From: Firmicutes bacterium AM41-11
GTDB lineage: Bacteria; Bacillota_I; Bacilli_A; Erysipelotrichales; Erysipelotrichaceae
Length of the DNA stretch: 64,000 bases
Assembly (NCBI GenBank): GCA_003480165.1
Contig: QUIQ01000005.1
Location: forward strand, 1-64,000
Direction: 5' to 3'
Shown piece by piece: positions 35,056-44,692 of the stretch. Under the pieces are notes generated by a model. The model was not told where the DNA came from, did no database searches, and saw nothing but the letters and a program-made list of their open reading frames with translations. Made by a program: the position numbers and the translations under genes. Position 1 is the first letter of the stretch. Each line of letters starts with the position of its first letter.

Positions 35056-36465
35056 TTACGCATCAGAACGCGAAAAGGCATTTTTCATATTGTTGCTTAA
35101 CTCATACAAAACTTTATTCAAGGTATCTTGTGTTAAGGCTTTCGCAATAGCAGCCATCTCTTCATTGGCCTGCTGACAAAGCGTGATTTTTTTACCAGCC
35201 TCTGCTTGGGCAATCAAAGCATCGTATTTATGCAACAATGCGTGAGCTTTTGCCGCCACTTGATTCTGATATCTTTCGATATGAATCAACGATTGTTTAT
35301 AACTTGCATCAGCCATTGCCGCCAACAAGCGGCTTGACCAATAGAAATTATCGGTTGACACATCCCCTGTTGTATTGTTTAAATACGCTGGTGTTTGTTC
35401 GATATCCACATAGAATGGAACCAGGGCATTAAAGGCATTAGATGCATAGGCAACCCATTCAATGGTTGGCGCTTTTTCTCTTACTTGAATCACTGCTAAG
35501 AAATCATTCCGGTTAACACCAATGGAACGGAACATACCAGCTTGTGATGTATCTCCAGCACTTAAATATGGATCATATGGTGTTCCCTGAAAATGATTTG
35601 ATAAAGCGTATTTTACATCTTCTATCGTAATTTTCTTTTCTGGTACCATACACCAAGGTAAGTCGTCGGCTTGTGGGCCTTTTTGATCCCATTGGGCATC
35701 ATGCGGATTAAAATAGCGTCCCATAGCCCATGCCCTTGGCGTATTGTAGATGTGATCTGAATCATCGTGTGAGCCAAATACATCACGAGGATGGAAGGTG
35801 CCATCCAATGAAAGATCCAAATGATACGTTGCGACAAATTCCTGTAAATCTTTGGAACAAAGATAATTCTTCGTATCAGTAAAATCAAAGGCATCAATGC
35901 CAAGTTGGTTTGGCATCATCACATATACATCATCTGGTACGCGTCTAGCCATCCAATGATGTCCGCCAATGGTTTCTAACCACCAAATTTCGTCAGTATC
36001 CGCAAACGCAATCCCATTCATTTCATAGGTTCCGTAAGTTTCTAATAAAGAGCCCAGGCGTTCTACCCCTTCTTTAGCCGTATGAATATAAGGTAAGACA
36101 ATATAAACTAAGTCTTCTTCCCCGATTCCCTTTTCAACCAATGGATCGGCGCCTAAAACGCGTGGATTAGAGGTAATTGTTTCCGTAGCTGTCATCGCTA
36201 CATTGGCTGCATTAACACCACTAGCCGCCCATATACCTTTTCCTGCTTTAGCATTTGGCATGGCGGTATATCGCATGGGATTATCTGGCAAATCAATTTC
36301 AACACCAGAAATCACGGATTGATATTTTCTCGCTTGTTGGCTAGGTTCTGTAACTACAAATTTCTTTGGTGTAAAAGAACCAGCGCCTGAATCATCGTTT
36401 CTGGCGATGATACAAGAACCATCATATGAGGCTTTCTTTCCCACTAAAATTGTTGTACATGGCAT
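35056..36465 (-). CDS. C69 family dipeptidase
   Basis: 469 residues of the N-terminal-nucleophile PepD family. It begins MPCTTILVGKKASYDGSCIIARNDDSG; the second-position-like Cys3 becomes the catalytic N-terminal residue after processing. Other family segments are GIAFADTDEIWWLETIGGHHWMARRVPDD and SAGDTSQAGMFRSIGVNR. It hydrolyses a broad set of dipeptides in the cytoplasm. AAGGAGG site; 20 bases after cytX with no terminator or promoter between, so it lies in the TPP-regulated operon, which is odd for a dipeptidase. Confidence 0.92.
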   Translation of the reverse strand: MPCTTILVGKKASYDGSCIIARNDDSGAGSFTPKKFVVTEPSQQARKYQSVISGVEIDLPDNPMRYTAMPNAKAGKGIWAASGVNAANVAMTATETITSNPRVLGADPLVEKGIGEEDLVYIVLPYIHTAKEGVERLGSLLETYGTYEMNGIAFADTDEIWWLETIGGHHWMARRVPDDVYVMMPNQLGIDAFDFTDTKNYLCSKDLQEFVATYHLDLSLDGTFHPRDVFGSHDDSDHIYNTPRAWAMGRYFNPHDAQWDQKGPQADDLPWCMVPEKKITIEDVKYALSNHFQGTPYDPYLSAGDTSQAGMFRSIGVNRNDFLAVIQVREKAPTIEWVAYASNAFNALVPFYVDIEQTPAYLNNTTGDVSTDNFYWSSRLLAAMADASYKQSLIHIERYQNQVAAKAHALLHKYDALIAQAEAGKKITLCQQANEEMAAIAKALTQDTLNKVLYELSNNMKNAFSRSDA

Positions 36466-36484
36466 AATGCATTCCTCCTTAAAA

Positions 36485-37648
36485 CTATTTTTCTTGTTTC
36501 AATCCTTTATGTACCAAAACACTTAGCACAATGGTAATAACCATACATGGTAAAGTGTTTCCGACTGGTGTATCAATCGTCATAAGCCAGCGATATGCAA
36601 TGAATCCAATAAACCATAATACAAGGTTTAAAACATCAAAGGCTTGACTGCGCTTATCATTCTTTAAGATAAAGAAATCCGCAATCTGAATCGCAATCAT
36701 TGGGGCAAAAACCGATCCAATTAAATATAAGAAATTTGTGATATTATCCATTGGATAACAAATTGCTGCAACCATGCCAATCACAGTCACAACCATTGCC
36801 ACATGTTTGCCACTCCATTTTGACACAATGGATTCATTGGAAACTCCAGCTGAATAAGCATCTAGAAAAGTTGTCGTAACTGTTGAGAAGACAATGATTA
36901 ATAAACCAACAATTCCTAGTCCGGCTTTTAACATCATTTGCGCAATATCGTATTCTCCTGTAAATAAGGCAGCGCCTAAACCAATCAAATACATCCAGCA
37001 ACTTACAATTCCATACACTACACTACTCACTAAACTAGCTTTTACTGGATCTTTGGCTTCGCGGGTATAATCACTGATCAAAGGTAACCAGCTCAACGGC
37101 ATCGCCACGGCTAATTCTACACCAGCTCCAAATGTCATTGTATCACTTGTCAAGGCTACTGCGTGACCATCAAAGAAAATAAACTTGCTTAACATTAATG
37201 TCAAAATAAATAAAGCTGCCATCGCAACGGTATTAAGTTTGCCTAGATTGGTAATTCCAATGGCAATCCAAACTAAGATCAGAGCCCCGATGATCAAACA
37301 CCAAACCCAAGCGCCCGTATGAACTACGCCATTGGCAGCCAGGGCCCCATCATAGATCATGATGGCTGTCCAGCCAACGAGTTGTAAAACATTCAAGGCC
37401 GCAAAGAGTAAGCATCCTTTTTGACCAAAGCTCATTTTGGTTGAATCCATAGCGCTTAAGCGCATCTTTCCTCCAATAACTCCGGCTAAGAATAATAAAA
37501 CGCAACCAATCACGTGCCCTAACAAAATTGCTAAAAGTCCTACTTTAAATCCTAAAGGAGCTAAGTAAGTTCCGGTTAAAATTTCCGCAATCGAAAGACC
37601 GGCTCCAAACCAGATCAATCCATTTTCAAATAAAGAAGTTTGTTTCAT
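36485..37648 (-). CDS. cytX: NCS1-family hydroxymethylpyrimidine permease CytX
   Basis: 387 residues, about 12 hydrophobic helices. N-terminus SLFENGLIWFGAGLSIAEILTGTYLAPLG and later YSAGVSNESIVSKWSG identify the CytX branch of NCS1 transporters, which are found under TPP riboswitches and take up hydroxymethylpyrimidine or related thiamine breakdown products. The ATG overlaps the thiD stop (ATGA). Confidence 0.9.
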   Translation of the reverse strand: MKQTSLFENGLIWFGAGLSIAEILTGTYLAPLGFKVGLLAILLGHVIGCVLLFLAGVIGGKMRLSAMDSTKMSFGQKGCLLFAALNVLQLVGWTAIMIYDGALAANGVVHTGAWVWCLIIGALILVWIAIGITNLGKLNTVAMAALFILTLMLSKFIFFDGHAVALTSDTMTFGAGVELAVAMPLSWLPLISDYTREAKDPVKASLVSSVVYGIVSCWMYLIGLGAALFTGEYDIAQMMLKAGLGIVGLLIIVFSTVTTTFLDAYSAGVSNESIVSKWSGKHVAMVVTVIGMVAAICYPMDNITNFLYLIGSVFAPMIAIQIADFFILKNDKRSQAFDVLNLVLWFIGFIAYRWLMTIDTPVGNTLPCMVITIVLSVLVHKGLKQEK

Positions 37649-38454
37649 GCATCTTTCTCCTTGCTGAATTCATTATCCAGCGCAAAAGAATGATCCATTG
37701 GACCAGACCCTTTTCCTAAATCTAACATGGCACTCAAAGCCCCAGAAATATAATCTTTGGCCCGTTGTACCGATGCTTCCAAGTCATACCCTTTAGCTAG
37801 GTTTGAAGCAATTGCACTTGATAAAGTACATCCGGTTCCATGTGTATTGGAATTGTTGATGCGTTTTCCTTTAAACCAATGATATGAACCATTTGTATAT
37901 AATAAGTCATTGGCATCATTGATCTGATGTCCACCTTTGACTAAGGTTGCACAACCTAAGTTCTCGGAAATCTTTTTGGCAGCCTCTAGCATATCGGCTT
38001 CATTGGAAATTGTCATGTCCGCTAAGATTTCTGCTTCGGGAATATTTGGTGTAATAACCGTAGCTAAAGGTAATAAAGTACTCTTTAAGGTTCCAATCGC
38101 ATCGTCACTAATCAGTTTAGCTCCACTGGTTGCAACCATGACGGGATCTACCACAATGTTTTTTGCGTGATATTCCTGTAATTTTTTGGCAATCATCTCA
38201 ATCAATTGCGAACTGGAAACCATACCGATTTTAACGGCATCAGGATAGATATCCGTAAAAATCGCATCGAGTTCCTTCTCTAAAAAATCTGGTGTTACTT
38301 CCATAATATCTGTAACACCTAAAGTATTTTGTGCCGTTAATGCGGTAATAGCACTTGTGGCAAAGACATGGTTTGCACACATTGTTTTGATATCCGCTTG
38401 GATACCAGCGCCTCCACTGGAATCACTTCCAGCAATTGTTAATGCTGTTTTCAT
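37645..38454 (-). CDS. thiD: hydroxymethylpyrimidine/phosphomethylpyrimidine kinase ThiD
   Basis: About 269 residues of the ribokinase-like fold: [40 protein letters not shown] and the C-terminal [22 protein letters not shown] with the anion hole and catalytic Asp environment (GTGC). It phosphorylates HMP twice to HMP-PP. Two adjacent ATGs (38457, 38454) follow AAGGAG; the second is better spaced. The gene start lies 20 bases after the HAD stop. Confidence 0.96.
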   Translation of the reverse strand: MKTALTIAGSDSSGGAGIQADIKTMCANHVFATSAITALTAQNTLGVTDIMEVTPDFLEKELDAIFTDIYPDAVKIGMVSSSQLIEMIAKKLQEYHAKNIVVDPVMVATSGAKLISDDAIGTLKSTLLPLATVITPNIPEAEILADMTISNEADMLEAAKKISENLGCATLVKGGHQINDANDLLYTNGSYHWFKGKRINNSNTHGTGCTLSSAIASNLAKGYDLEASVQRAKDYISGALSAMLDLGKGSGPMDHSFALDNEFSKEKDA

Positions 38455-38473
38455 CATAAAACTCCTTCCTGCA

Positions 38474-39106
38474 TTATTTTCTATCGCGACATAAGGTGGT
38501 GCCCCCAATTTGCCGCCAATCTTCTATATAACCATCGCAATCCGATGATATATCCTCACTATCTTGTACCCCAACTACTTGAAACCCTGCTTTTTTTGCG
38601 GTCTGAATACAATGTGATGCATCTTCAAACACAAATACATTTTCGGGTTTTTGGTGAAAGTATTGGGCACAGGCTAAATAAATATCGGGTTCCTTTTTCG
38701 ATTTTCCAATCTCCGTACAAGTAAAGATCTTCTCAAAATACGCATCGATGCCTAGTCTTTGTAAAGCTTGCTGAACTAAAGCTTTATCCGAAGTTGTCGC
38801 AATCACATTCCGGGAATCAAAATGGGAAATAAAGTCTTTAAAGCCTGGCTTCAATTGCACTTCTTCGCGATAAAATGTCGCAAGTTGCTTTAAGACTTCG
38901 GCTTTAATTTGGGCTTCGCTACAACTTAGTTGATAATGTTCTTTTATATAGCTAGAACTTTCTTCTAAACTCATCTTGGCAACGATTTGATCTAAATTAG
39001 CCTCTGGCACTTTACCGAGACTTCTTACCGTTCGGCTTGCCAAAACATCCCATATTTTCATGGAATCTAGAATGGTTCCATCGACATCAAAGATGCTATA
39101 CTTCAT
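38474..39106 (-). CDS. HAD family phosphatase in the thiamine operon
   Basis: 210 residues, beta-phosphoglucomutase-like subclass [11 protein letters not shown] (nucleophile), [13 protein letters not shown] (motif II Thr/Ser), [14 protein letters not shown] (motif III Lys) and [18 protein letters not shown] (motif IV). Placed between thiE and thiD with 4-base and 20-base junctions, it may be a thiamine-monophosphate or HMP-P phosphatase (inference from position only). Its last codons ([12 protein letters not shown]) lie in DNA resembling the thiC leader. Confidence 0.87.
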   Translation of the reverse strand: MKYSIFDVDGTILDSMKIWDVLASRTVRSLGKVPEANLDQIVAKMSLEESSSYIKEHYQLSCSEAQIKAEVLKQLATFYREEVQLKPGFKDFISHFDSRNVIATTSDKALVQQALQRLGIDAYFEKIFTCTEIGKSKKEPDIYLACAQYFHQKPENVFVFEDASHCIQTAKKAGFQVVGVQDSEDISSDCDGYIEDWRQIGGTTLCRDRK

Positions 39107-39744
39107 GACTGAACCATATCCATCGTTCGTTTCTTTAATTCTTTGGTTGCGGCTTTAATATCCTTTTGGGCAAAGATTGCACTGATAACCGCAATCCCAC
39201 AAATGCCGCTTCCTTTTAATTCCGAAACATTTTCTTTGGTGATACCACCTATGGCAATAACTGGAATATCCACAGCTTGGCAAATGGCTTTTAAGGTTTC
39301 AAAACTAACATCTTCGGCATCATCTTTGGATCCCGTTGGGAATACGGCTCCAACGCCTAAATAATCGGCTCCATGTTTTTGTGCCAACAGAGCTTGTTGG
39401 ACATTTTGGGCAGAAACACCAATGATCTTATCGGGTCCAAGACGTTTTCGCACATCTAGAGCTTCCATATCACTTTGACCAACATGCACGCCATCAGCAT
39501 CAATAGCCAGGGCAATATCTACATTGTCATTGATCACAAAAGGGACTTGATACTTCTTACATAGTTTTTGAATCTCTTTTGCTTCGGCCAAGAAAATATC
39601 GTCATCCAAACTCTTTTCTCGCAATTGAAGAAATGTTGCTCCACCTTGTAAGGCCTTTTCTACTTGATTTTCGAGTGTTTCATCTTTTAACCAGTGACGA
39701 TCTGTTACTGCATACAACAATAAATCTTCTTTAGCGAATTTCAT
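39103..39744 (-). CDS. thiE: thiamine-phosphate synthase ThiE
   Basis: 213 residues, TIM barrel: LLLYAVTDRHW, ATFLQLREKSLDD, PFVINDNVDIALAIDADGVHVGQSD, GVSAQNVQQA, GADYLGVGAVFPTGSK and PVIAIGGI are all canonical. It joins HMP-PP and thiazole phosphate into TMP. The ATG at 39744 has GGGTG upstream and overlaps thiM by 14 bases; a GTG three codons earlier is less likely. Confidence 0.96.
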   Translation of the reverse strand: MKFAKEDLLLYAVTDRHWLKDETLENQVEKALQGGATFLQLREKSLDDDIFLAEAKEIQKLCKKYQVPFVINDNVDIALAIDADGVHVGQSDMEALDVRKRLGPDKIIGVSAQNVQQALLAQKHGADYLGVGAVFPTGSKDDAEDVSFETLKAICQAVDIPVIAIGGITKENVSELKGSGICGIAVISAIFAQKDIKAATKELKKRTMDMVQS

Positions 39745-40552
39745 ATTTAGCACCCTTTTCTAGAGTTGCTCCATCCATATGATAAATGGCATCAATAATT
39801 CGATTGCGATAGGTGGCATTCCCATCAGATGTTTCCATATGACTCCAAGCAATTTCTCCGGCTAGTCCCATCGTACATACACTAGCGGCAACTGCTTCAA
39901 GCGTATGATCCTGATTAGCCGTCACAAAGGCTGTTGTCATACCAGATAACTGGCAACCCGTTCCGGTAATTTTTCCCATCTCTTTACGACCATTGTAGAT
40001 GACATAACATTTTTCACTATCCGCAACTAAATCGATAGCTCCGGTAATCGCAATAATGGAACCCGTTGTTTGCGCAAAGTCTTTGGCAAATTGAACCATG
40101 GTATCTAGATTTTCTTTTGTGACCGCATCAGCTACATCTGCATCAACGCCCTTAGTCGTTCCAGACCCTAATACCAAAGTTTTAATTTCGGAAATATTTC
40201 CCCGAATAACCGAAAAATGAATGGCTTTTAATAAATCGTTTGCGGTATTGGTACGCAAAGCACTTGCCCCAGCTCCAACTGGATCTAATAAAACCACATG
40301 ATCTAGCGCATTGGCTTTTTTACCAGCTCGAAACATCCCTTCAATCGAACTTTTATTTAAGGTTCCAATATTAATATTTAACCCTCCACAAATTGATGTA
40401 ATGTCTTCTACATCTTCCGGTTCATCACTCATAATCGGACTTGCTCCACAAGCTAAAATCACATTAGCTACATCATTCACCGTTACATAGTTGGTAATGT
40501 TGTGTACTAATGGGCATGTCTTTCGCACATTATCTAAACAATCTTTTAACAT
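39731..40552 (-). CDS. thiM: hydroxyethylthiazole kinase ThiM
   Basis: 273 residues, ribokinase fold: CPLVHNITNYVTVNDVANVILACGASPIMSDEPEDVEDI at the N-terminus, VLLDPVGAGA, VIRGNISEI and the catalytic GKITGTGCQLSGM. It phosphorylates thiazole alcohol for salvage. AAGGAGG site. First gene of the operon, behind a TPP riboswitch. Confidence 0.97.
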   Translation of the reverse strand: MLKDCLDNVRKTCPLVHNITNYVTVNDVANVILACGASPIMSDEPEDVEDITSICGGLNINIGTLNKSSIEGMFRAGKKANALDHVVLLDPVGAGASALRTNTANDLLKAIHFSVIRGNISEIKTLVLGSGTTKGVDADVADAVTKENLDTMVQFAKDFAQTTGSIIAITGAIDLVADSEKCYVIYNGRKEMGKITGTGCQLSGMTTAFVTANQDHTLEAVAASVCTMGLAGEIAWSHMETSDGNATYRNRIIDAIYHMDGATLEKGAKYEIR

Positions 40553-40572
40553 AAGATCCTCCTTCTAGGAAA

Positions 40573-40604
40573 CAAAAAAGCTACAGAGAACCTGGTCTGC
40601 AGCT
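40573..40604 (-). terminator. riboswitch-associated terminator upstream of thiM
   Basis: On the minus strand AGCTGCAG / CTGTAGCT followed by six T, between aptamer and the thiM ribosome binding site; expression platform of the second TPP riboswitch. Confidence 0.8.
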
Positions 40605-40624
40605 AACAATCAAAGTAAGATATT

Positions 40625-40700
40625 CTCCCTACGTTGGCATTATCCAAATCAGGTTTTGGGTCAAGGTATTTCTACCTACTCTCAGCCTTTCAGCTCCCCA
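40625..40700 (-). promoter_or_regulatory. TPP riboswitch aptamer controlling the thiM operon
   Basis: Minus-strand order GGGAGCTGAAA, GGCTGAGAGT, ACCTGATTTGGATAATGCC, AACGTAGGGAG matches the thi-box core seen also in front of thiC. It should switch off thiM, thiE, the HAD gene, thiD, cytX and pepD when TPP is high. Confidence 0.96.
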
Positions 40701-40715
40701 TTTTTTAACAGGAAT

Positions 40716-40744
40716 ATTATAGAACGAGTTCCATGCAAAATCAA
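40716..40744 (-). promoter_or_regulatory. promoter of the thiM operon
   Basis: On the minus strand TTGATT, 17-base spacer, TATAAT, with the -10 ending ~15 bases before the aptamer. The -35 overlaps the last codon and stop of the gene remnant upstream. Confidence 0.8.
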
Positions 40745-41013
40745 TTGAGCATTTGATGGAATCCCTTCTGCTTATTTTGTTTGAAAAATTTATCGACAAA
40801 CCTTTGATTCCCATCTGAATTTGTTCGCTTATTATATCCATCAAAGAATCTACGCAAAACAGGTACAATGATGTAAAGTAACTTAAATCCCTTGAAATAA
40901 GGGCCATATCCATTTTTTTCATCTTATAAGTGTTAAAGTATTTTTCACGCAAACTTCCTAACTTCAAAAATTTTGCATCCTTCAACAGATAAACCGTTTG
41001 CAAAATCACATTA
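40741..41013 (-). pseudogene. remnant of an unidentified gene, truncated and frameshifted
   Basis: On the minus strand an open stretch reads ...VYLLKDAKFLKLGSLREKYF NTYKMKK and, after a one-base shift in a run of seven A (plus-strand T-run 40913-40919), continues NGYGPYFKGFKLLYIIVPVL RRFFDGYNKRTN... to ...FHQMLN and a stop at 40741. Both halves look protein-like and join exactly at the homopolymer, so this appears to be the C-terminal ~90 residues of a former gene. The 5' side is cut at the terminator of the surface protein gene. Family not recognised. The stop overlaps the thiM promoter. Confidence 0.45.
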
Positions 41014-41056
41014 GAAAAAGAGCACGGCGATTCCCATCACGGGTAGTCGCCGTACT
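41014..41056 (-). terminator. terminator of the surface protein gene
   Basis: GTACGGCGA / TCGCCGTGC (one G-T pair) with an inner loop, then CTCTTTTT on the minus strand, ~17 bases after the stop. Confidence 0.85.
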
Positions 41057-41072
41057 TTATTGAAATAGTATT

Positions 41073-44000
41073 TTATTCGGTGAATCGATCTTTATATCGC
41101 GTTTTCTTGGAAACAAGGATTATTCCAGCTAAACCACAAATACTCACAAACATCACAGAAAGCCAGAGGAATGTCTGTGTACTTTCTCCTGTCTTAGGCG
41201 TATTGTTTTGTCCAGGCTTGGTTGATTTGGTCACCTTCGCATTGCCTTTGGCAATGGTATAACTTACTTCCCTTGTACCAGTAAAATTACCACCCTCGTT
41301 TGCGATAATCGTCAGAGTATAAGTTCCTGCATTCTTAGCAATATTGCCTGTCACCATATAGGCATCTGCTGGAACCTCTATTCCATCCACCTCTACCTTG
41401 GCAATGGTTTGTGTTTGTTTCCTACCATTGTAGGTCAAGGAATCACCCAAAGTTACCTTTGCATCTGAAATGTCTTTCGGATTAATGGTAAAAACGCCAG
41501 GCTTATAAGTGATACGATAGTTCTCATTCTGATTAGCGCCGAACAGGTTCCGTATGGACTGAATGATTGAGCTCTCGTCATCCACAAAGATCGTGTAACC
41601 ACCAGGTTTCACATCTTCTCCCTTTTCACGTTCCACCTTGATTCCCTTAAGCGTATCATTACCAACTAGACCATCGTTCAATACCTCATAGGTCAGCTCA
41701 GGATCCGAATCACCATAAATCTTGGAAGCATCCTTCGCCTTTACGGTAATAGCTTTTGGCTCAACCGTAATATTGATTTTCTTAGAAACTGGCGTATGGT
41801 TGTCTCCTTCTGGAACAGATACAGTGATCGTTGCCAATCCTTTATTATGGATAGTTACAGTACCATCTTTAGAAACCGTAACTACATCTTTATTACTGCT
41901 CTTATAAGATATCGTTCCTGTAGTAGAAATCGCATCTACAATTTGGAACGGTGCATCACCATAGGTCTTGACATAACTTAGCGTAGTAACTTCTAAATGT
42001 CCGGAAACTTTTTTCACCTTAACATCTACTGTCTTCGTATCTCCAAGATAGTTGTCTGTTTTGGCAAGCTTCACAGTAATCTTTGCACTTCCGGCCTTAT
42101 GAAGGGTTACGTTACCCTTTTCATCCACAGTTAAGATATTCGTATTACTGCTTGTATAACTTAGAGCTCCTTCACCTTTTCGACTTACTTCCAGTTTGAA
42201 ATTCTCATCACCATACTTCTTTTCCGGAATAGCTGTCACATTCAGCTTTGGATCAGCACGCAATACATCGATTTTTTCTTCTGTAGATCCAGTTAACTTG
42301 TAATTTCCCATGTCTTTTCCGGCTAGGCCAGCATTGACACGATAGCTTCCAGCTTCTGTAGGAGCATTGGTTGTATTTTGAATTGTTGTACCATTATTGG
42401 TGTTACCAGAATAACTTAGCGTAGTTGATACATCATCTCCAGAAACTACACCATTTAAGCTAGCAGTAGCTGGCTTGACGTTGCCATAGGTGCCGCCATT
42501 TGGATTAATGGTAACTGTCACGTCTTTTCTAAGAATATTGGCTGTTGCACTATCCTGGTTGCCCGATTCAGCTAACTTATAGTTTTTGGCAGCATCTCCA
42601 CTCAAAGTAATGTTGGAAATGTGGACCATTTTGTCTGTGCCAGCATTCTTGTCGGCAAAGGTTCCTGTTGCCGTAACCGTCGGTTTTTTACCATCAATAA
42701 TGCTTACTGTAACATGCGAGTAGTCAAGTGTTGCATCCGTAGTACCATCGTATGTTTTATCCTTTACTCTGATTCCAAAAACCCTAACTGCATATGGTTG
42801 AATCGTAACAGTAGCTGTCTGTACCTCACTATCTGCATAGTTAGCTTTAGCTTTCACATAATACTGGATATGATAGTCTCCCGCATCTTTTCCTGTCAGC
42901 ATGACTAGACCAGCTTTCCACTCATCCGTATCACTTAAACGGTACATCAAAGTACCTCCGGTTGTGGTAGCATTTAGCACAAGATTCTGATTCTGACCAT
43001 TATAGGTTAAATCCGCAGCAAATTTTACATTGGCACTTGCAGTAAGCTTAGTAATCTCAAAATTCGCTACTGCAGTTTTGCCACCAATGGTGACTTTTGC
43101 AGCATATTTGCCTACATTTGTTGGAGCCGTTTTGCTCTGAGTATATATCGTACCATCCCGGCCTTCATAGCTTATGGCACCTGCAGCAGCACCAGTAATA
43201 TTGGCAATTTCATTCTTGGTAATGCTTGCCCTGTTGTAGGCTTTTCCGGTATATTCCATATTCTCAGCAGAAAGAATAAGCTGTGGCCATTTATCTTTAT
43301 ACATACATTCATTTAAAGGACAAATAGCTTTTACAACATTTCCTTCGGCTTCATAATGCCACTCATGGATCTGCTTCCACTTTGCAGTATAGGTTGCGTT
43401 TCCTGTCACTTTATCGGCTACTTTTGCATCCCATCCATCAAATATGTAGCCAGAACGAGAAGGCGTTCCTTTAAAGCTAGGTGTATCTAAGCCAGAGAGC
43501 AAATCAGTTGTAACCTGGTCTTTAAAGGCTACTCCACCTACACCATCTGTGTAAGTAACCGTATATTTTGCCTCTTCATCATCGGCTTTATTGTTATGAT
43601 TTATGTCTTCCTTCCAATATGCATAGAGCGTAACATTTTGTTGAGAAGAATCAAAATGAATTATCGCGCCCGGTCCCACAGCCTTCCAACTTACACTTTT
43701 GTCATTACGAACCTTAGTCCAACCAAAAAATACATATCCATAGCGTGTCGGCTCTATTTCAGAAAGAGGATAGCGAACCCAAGAACCATCCCTAGTTCCT
43801 TTACAATCCAAAGGTGCACCGACTCCACCATTAGCGTCATAATGTAGAGTATAAGTCGGCGCTTTTTTTAAAATCATGGAACTCTTGGCTTTTGTCTGTG
43901 TCTCCTCATTAACGGATGCAGAAGGTTGTTCACTCGTCTGAGGAGGCGTTTCTGTTTCCGTTACAGGAGTTTCTGTTTCCGGTGCAGGAGTTTCTACCGG

Positions 44001-44177
44001 AGGCTGCTCATTGTTGCTTTCTATTATATTTTCATTCGGTGTTTCTTCCTGCGTATCCACCTGCATTTCTGTGGTTTCATTACTTGCGTTCACATCATCT
44101 TCCGCATACGCAGCTAAAGGCTGTAAAGAGAACACCATGGCAAGAGAAAGCAGTAACGCTAAAAATCTCTTTTTCAT
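41073..44177 (-). CDS. large sortase-anchored surface protein with repeat domains
   Basis: 1034 residues. Signal peptide (RFLALLLSLAMVFSLQPLAAYA), then a Thr/Glu/Pro-rich stalk (ETPAPETETPVTETETPPQ), two InlB-type repeats (YTLHYDANGGVGA...GYVFFGWT...YAYWK and YTVTYTDGVGGVA...GYIFDGWD...YTAKWK), several MBG/YDG-type beta-sandwich repeats (YTGKAYNR, LTYNGQNQN, KTYDGTTDA, KIYGDSDPELTY, LTYNGRKQT) and two bacterial Ig-like SSN...VDEKGNVT units. The end is NTPKTGES, a hydrophobic helix and a basic tail: a sorting signal with T in place of the usual L. Likely an adhesin. GGAAA precedes the Met at 44177. Confidence 0.9.
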   Translation of the reverse strand: MKKRFLALLLSLAMVFSLQPLAAYAEDDVNASNETTEMQVDTQEETPNENIIESNNEQPPVETPAPETETPVTETETPPQTSEQPSASVNEETQTKAKSSMILKKAPTYTLHYDANGGVGAPLDCKGTRDGSWVRYPLSEIEPTRYGYVFFGWTKVRNDKSVSWKAVGPGAIIHFDSSQQNVTLYAYWKEDINHNNKADDEEAKYTVTYTDGVGGVAFKDQVTTDLLSGLDTPSFKGTPSRSGYIFDGWDAKVADKVTGNATYTAKWKQIHEWHYEAEGNVVKAICPLNECMYKDKWPQLILSAENMEYTGKAYNRASITKNEIANITGAAAGAISYEGRDGTIYTQSKTAPTNVGKYAAKVTIGGKTAVANFEITKLTASANVKFAADLTYNGQNQNLVLNATTTGGTLMYRLSDTDEWKAGLVMLTGKDAGDYHIQYYVKAKANYADSEVQTATVTIQPYAVRVFGIRVKDKTYDGTTDATLDYSHVTVSIIDGKKPTVTATGTFADKNAGTDKMVHISNITLSGDAAKNYKLAESGNQDSATANILRKDVTVTINPNGGTYGNVKPATASLNGVVSGDDVSTTLSYSGNTNNGTTIQNTTNAPTEAGSYRVNAGLAGKDMGNYKLTGSTEEKIDVLRADPKLNVTAIPEKKYGDENFKLEVSRKGEGALSYTSSNTNILTVDEKGNVTLHKAGSAKITVKLAKTDNYLGDTKTVDVKVKKVSGHLEVTTLSYVKTYGDAPFQIVDAISTTGTISYKSSNKDVVTVSKDGTVTIHNKGLATITVSVPEGDNHTPVSKKINITVEPKAITVKAKDASKIYGDSDPELTYEVLNDGLVGNDTLKGIKVEREKGEDVKPGGYTIFVDDESSIIQSIRNLFGANQNENYRITYKPGVFTINPKDISDAKVTLGDSLTYNGRKQTQTIAKVEVDGIEVPADAYMVTGNIAKNAGTYTLTIIANEGGNFTGTREVSYTIAKGNAKVTKSTKPGQNNTPKTGESTQTFLWLSVMFVSICGLAGIILVSKKTRYKDRFTE

Positions 44178-44692
44178 ACGCATTTTCCTTTCTTATTTAG
44201 ATTTTGACTGTTTCTGAGAAGGTGGTATTTCTAGAAAAGCTAAGTGATACAAAGGTATCTTTGCCTAACAAAAAGTCACCTCTCTTTGAAAACAGCAAAG
44301 ACCAGAAACAAGGTTTAATACACCCTGTCTAGACTTTTTTTGTTTTGAAATATCTACCCAAATTACAAAGTAAAAATGAAAATAAGTTCACAATGGTAAA
44401 TAGAAAATGGAAATAAGAAAATCTAGTTATTATAGAAGGTAAAAAAGTACAAACTGAGAGAGTAAATTATTATTTATTATACAAAAGGGTATAGTTCCCC
44501 TTACCCAACGTTCTATGTAATTTTGTGTATCAAAATGCCTCAAATTTGCAAGTTTGACAAAGCCAAGTAATAAGCAATTTAAGGTAGTTAATTTATAGAA
44601 AAGTATTGTGTCAATTGACTAAATTCATTGAGCATTTCAGTAACACTTTCTAACAATACTGACTATACTAAGCCTTGAAAGAAGGTAATAGT
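44178..44692. other. 515-base AT-rich intergenic region
   Basis: Divergent promoters for the surface protein (minus) and ferritin (plus) should lie here. A TATACT hexamer at about 44664 is a plausible ferritin -10. On the plus strand ACAAGG / CCCTGT around 44310-44330 followed by CTAGACTTTTTTT resembles an orphan terminator. The surface-protein leader of up to ~130 bases contains small repeats (CAAAG-ATAC-CTTTG) but no riboswitch core I recognise. No gene seen. Confidence 0.5.

Noticed and set aside
44178..44330. Riboswitch in the surface-protein leader
   Set aside because: Small inverted repeats are present but none of the c-di-GMP, SAM, TPP, lysine or other cores I know could be found.
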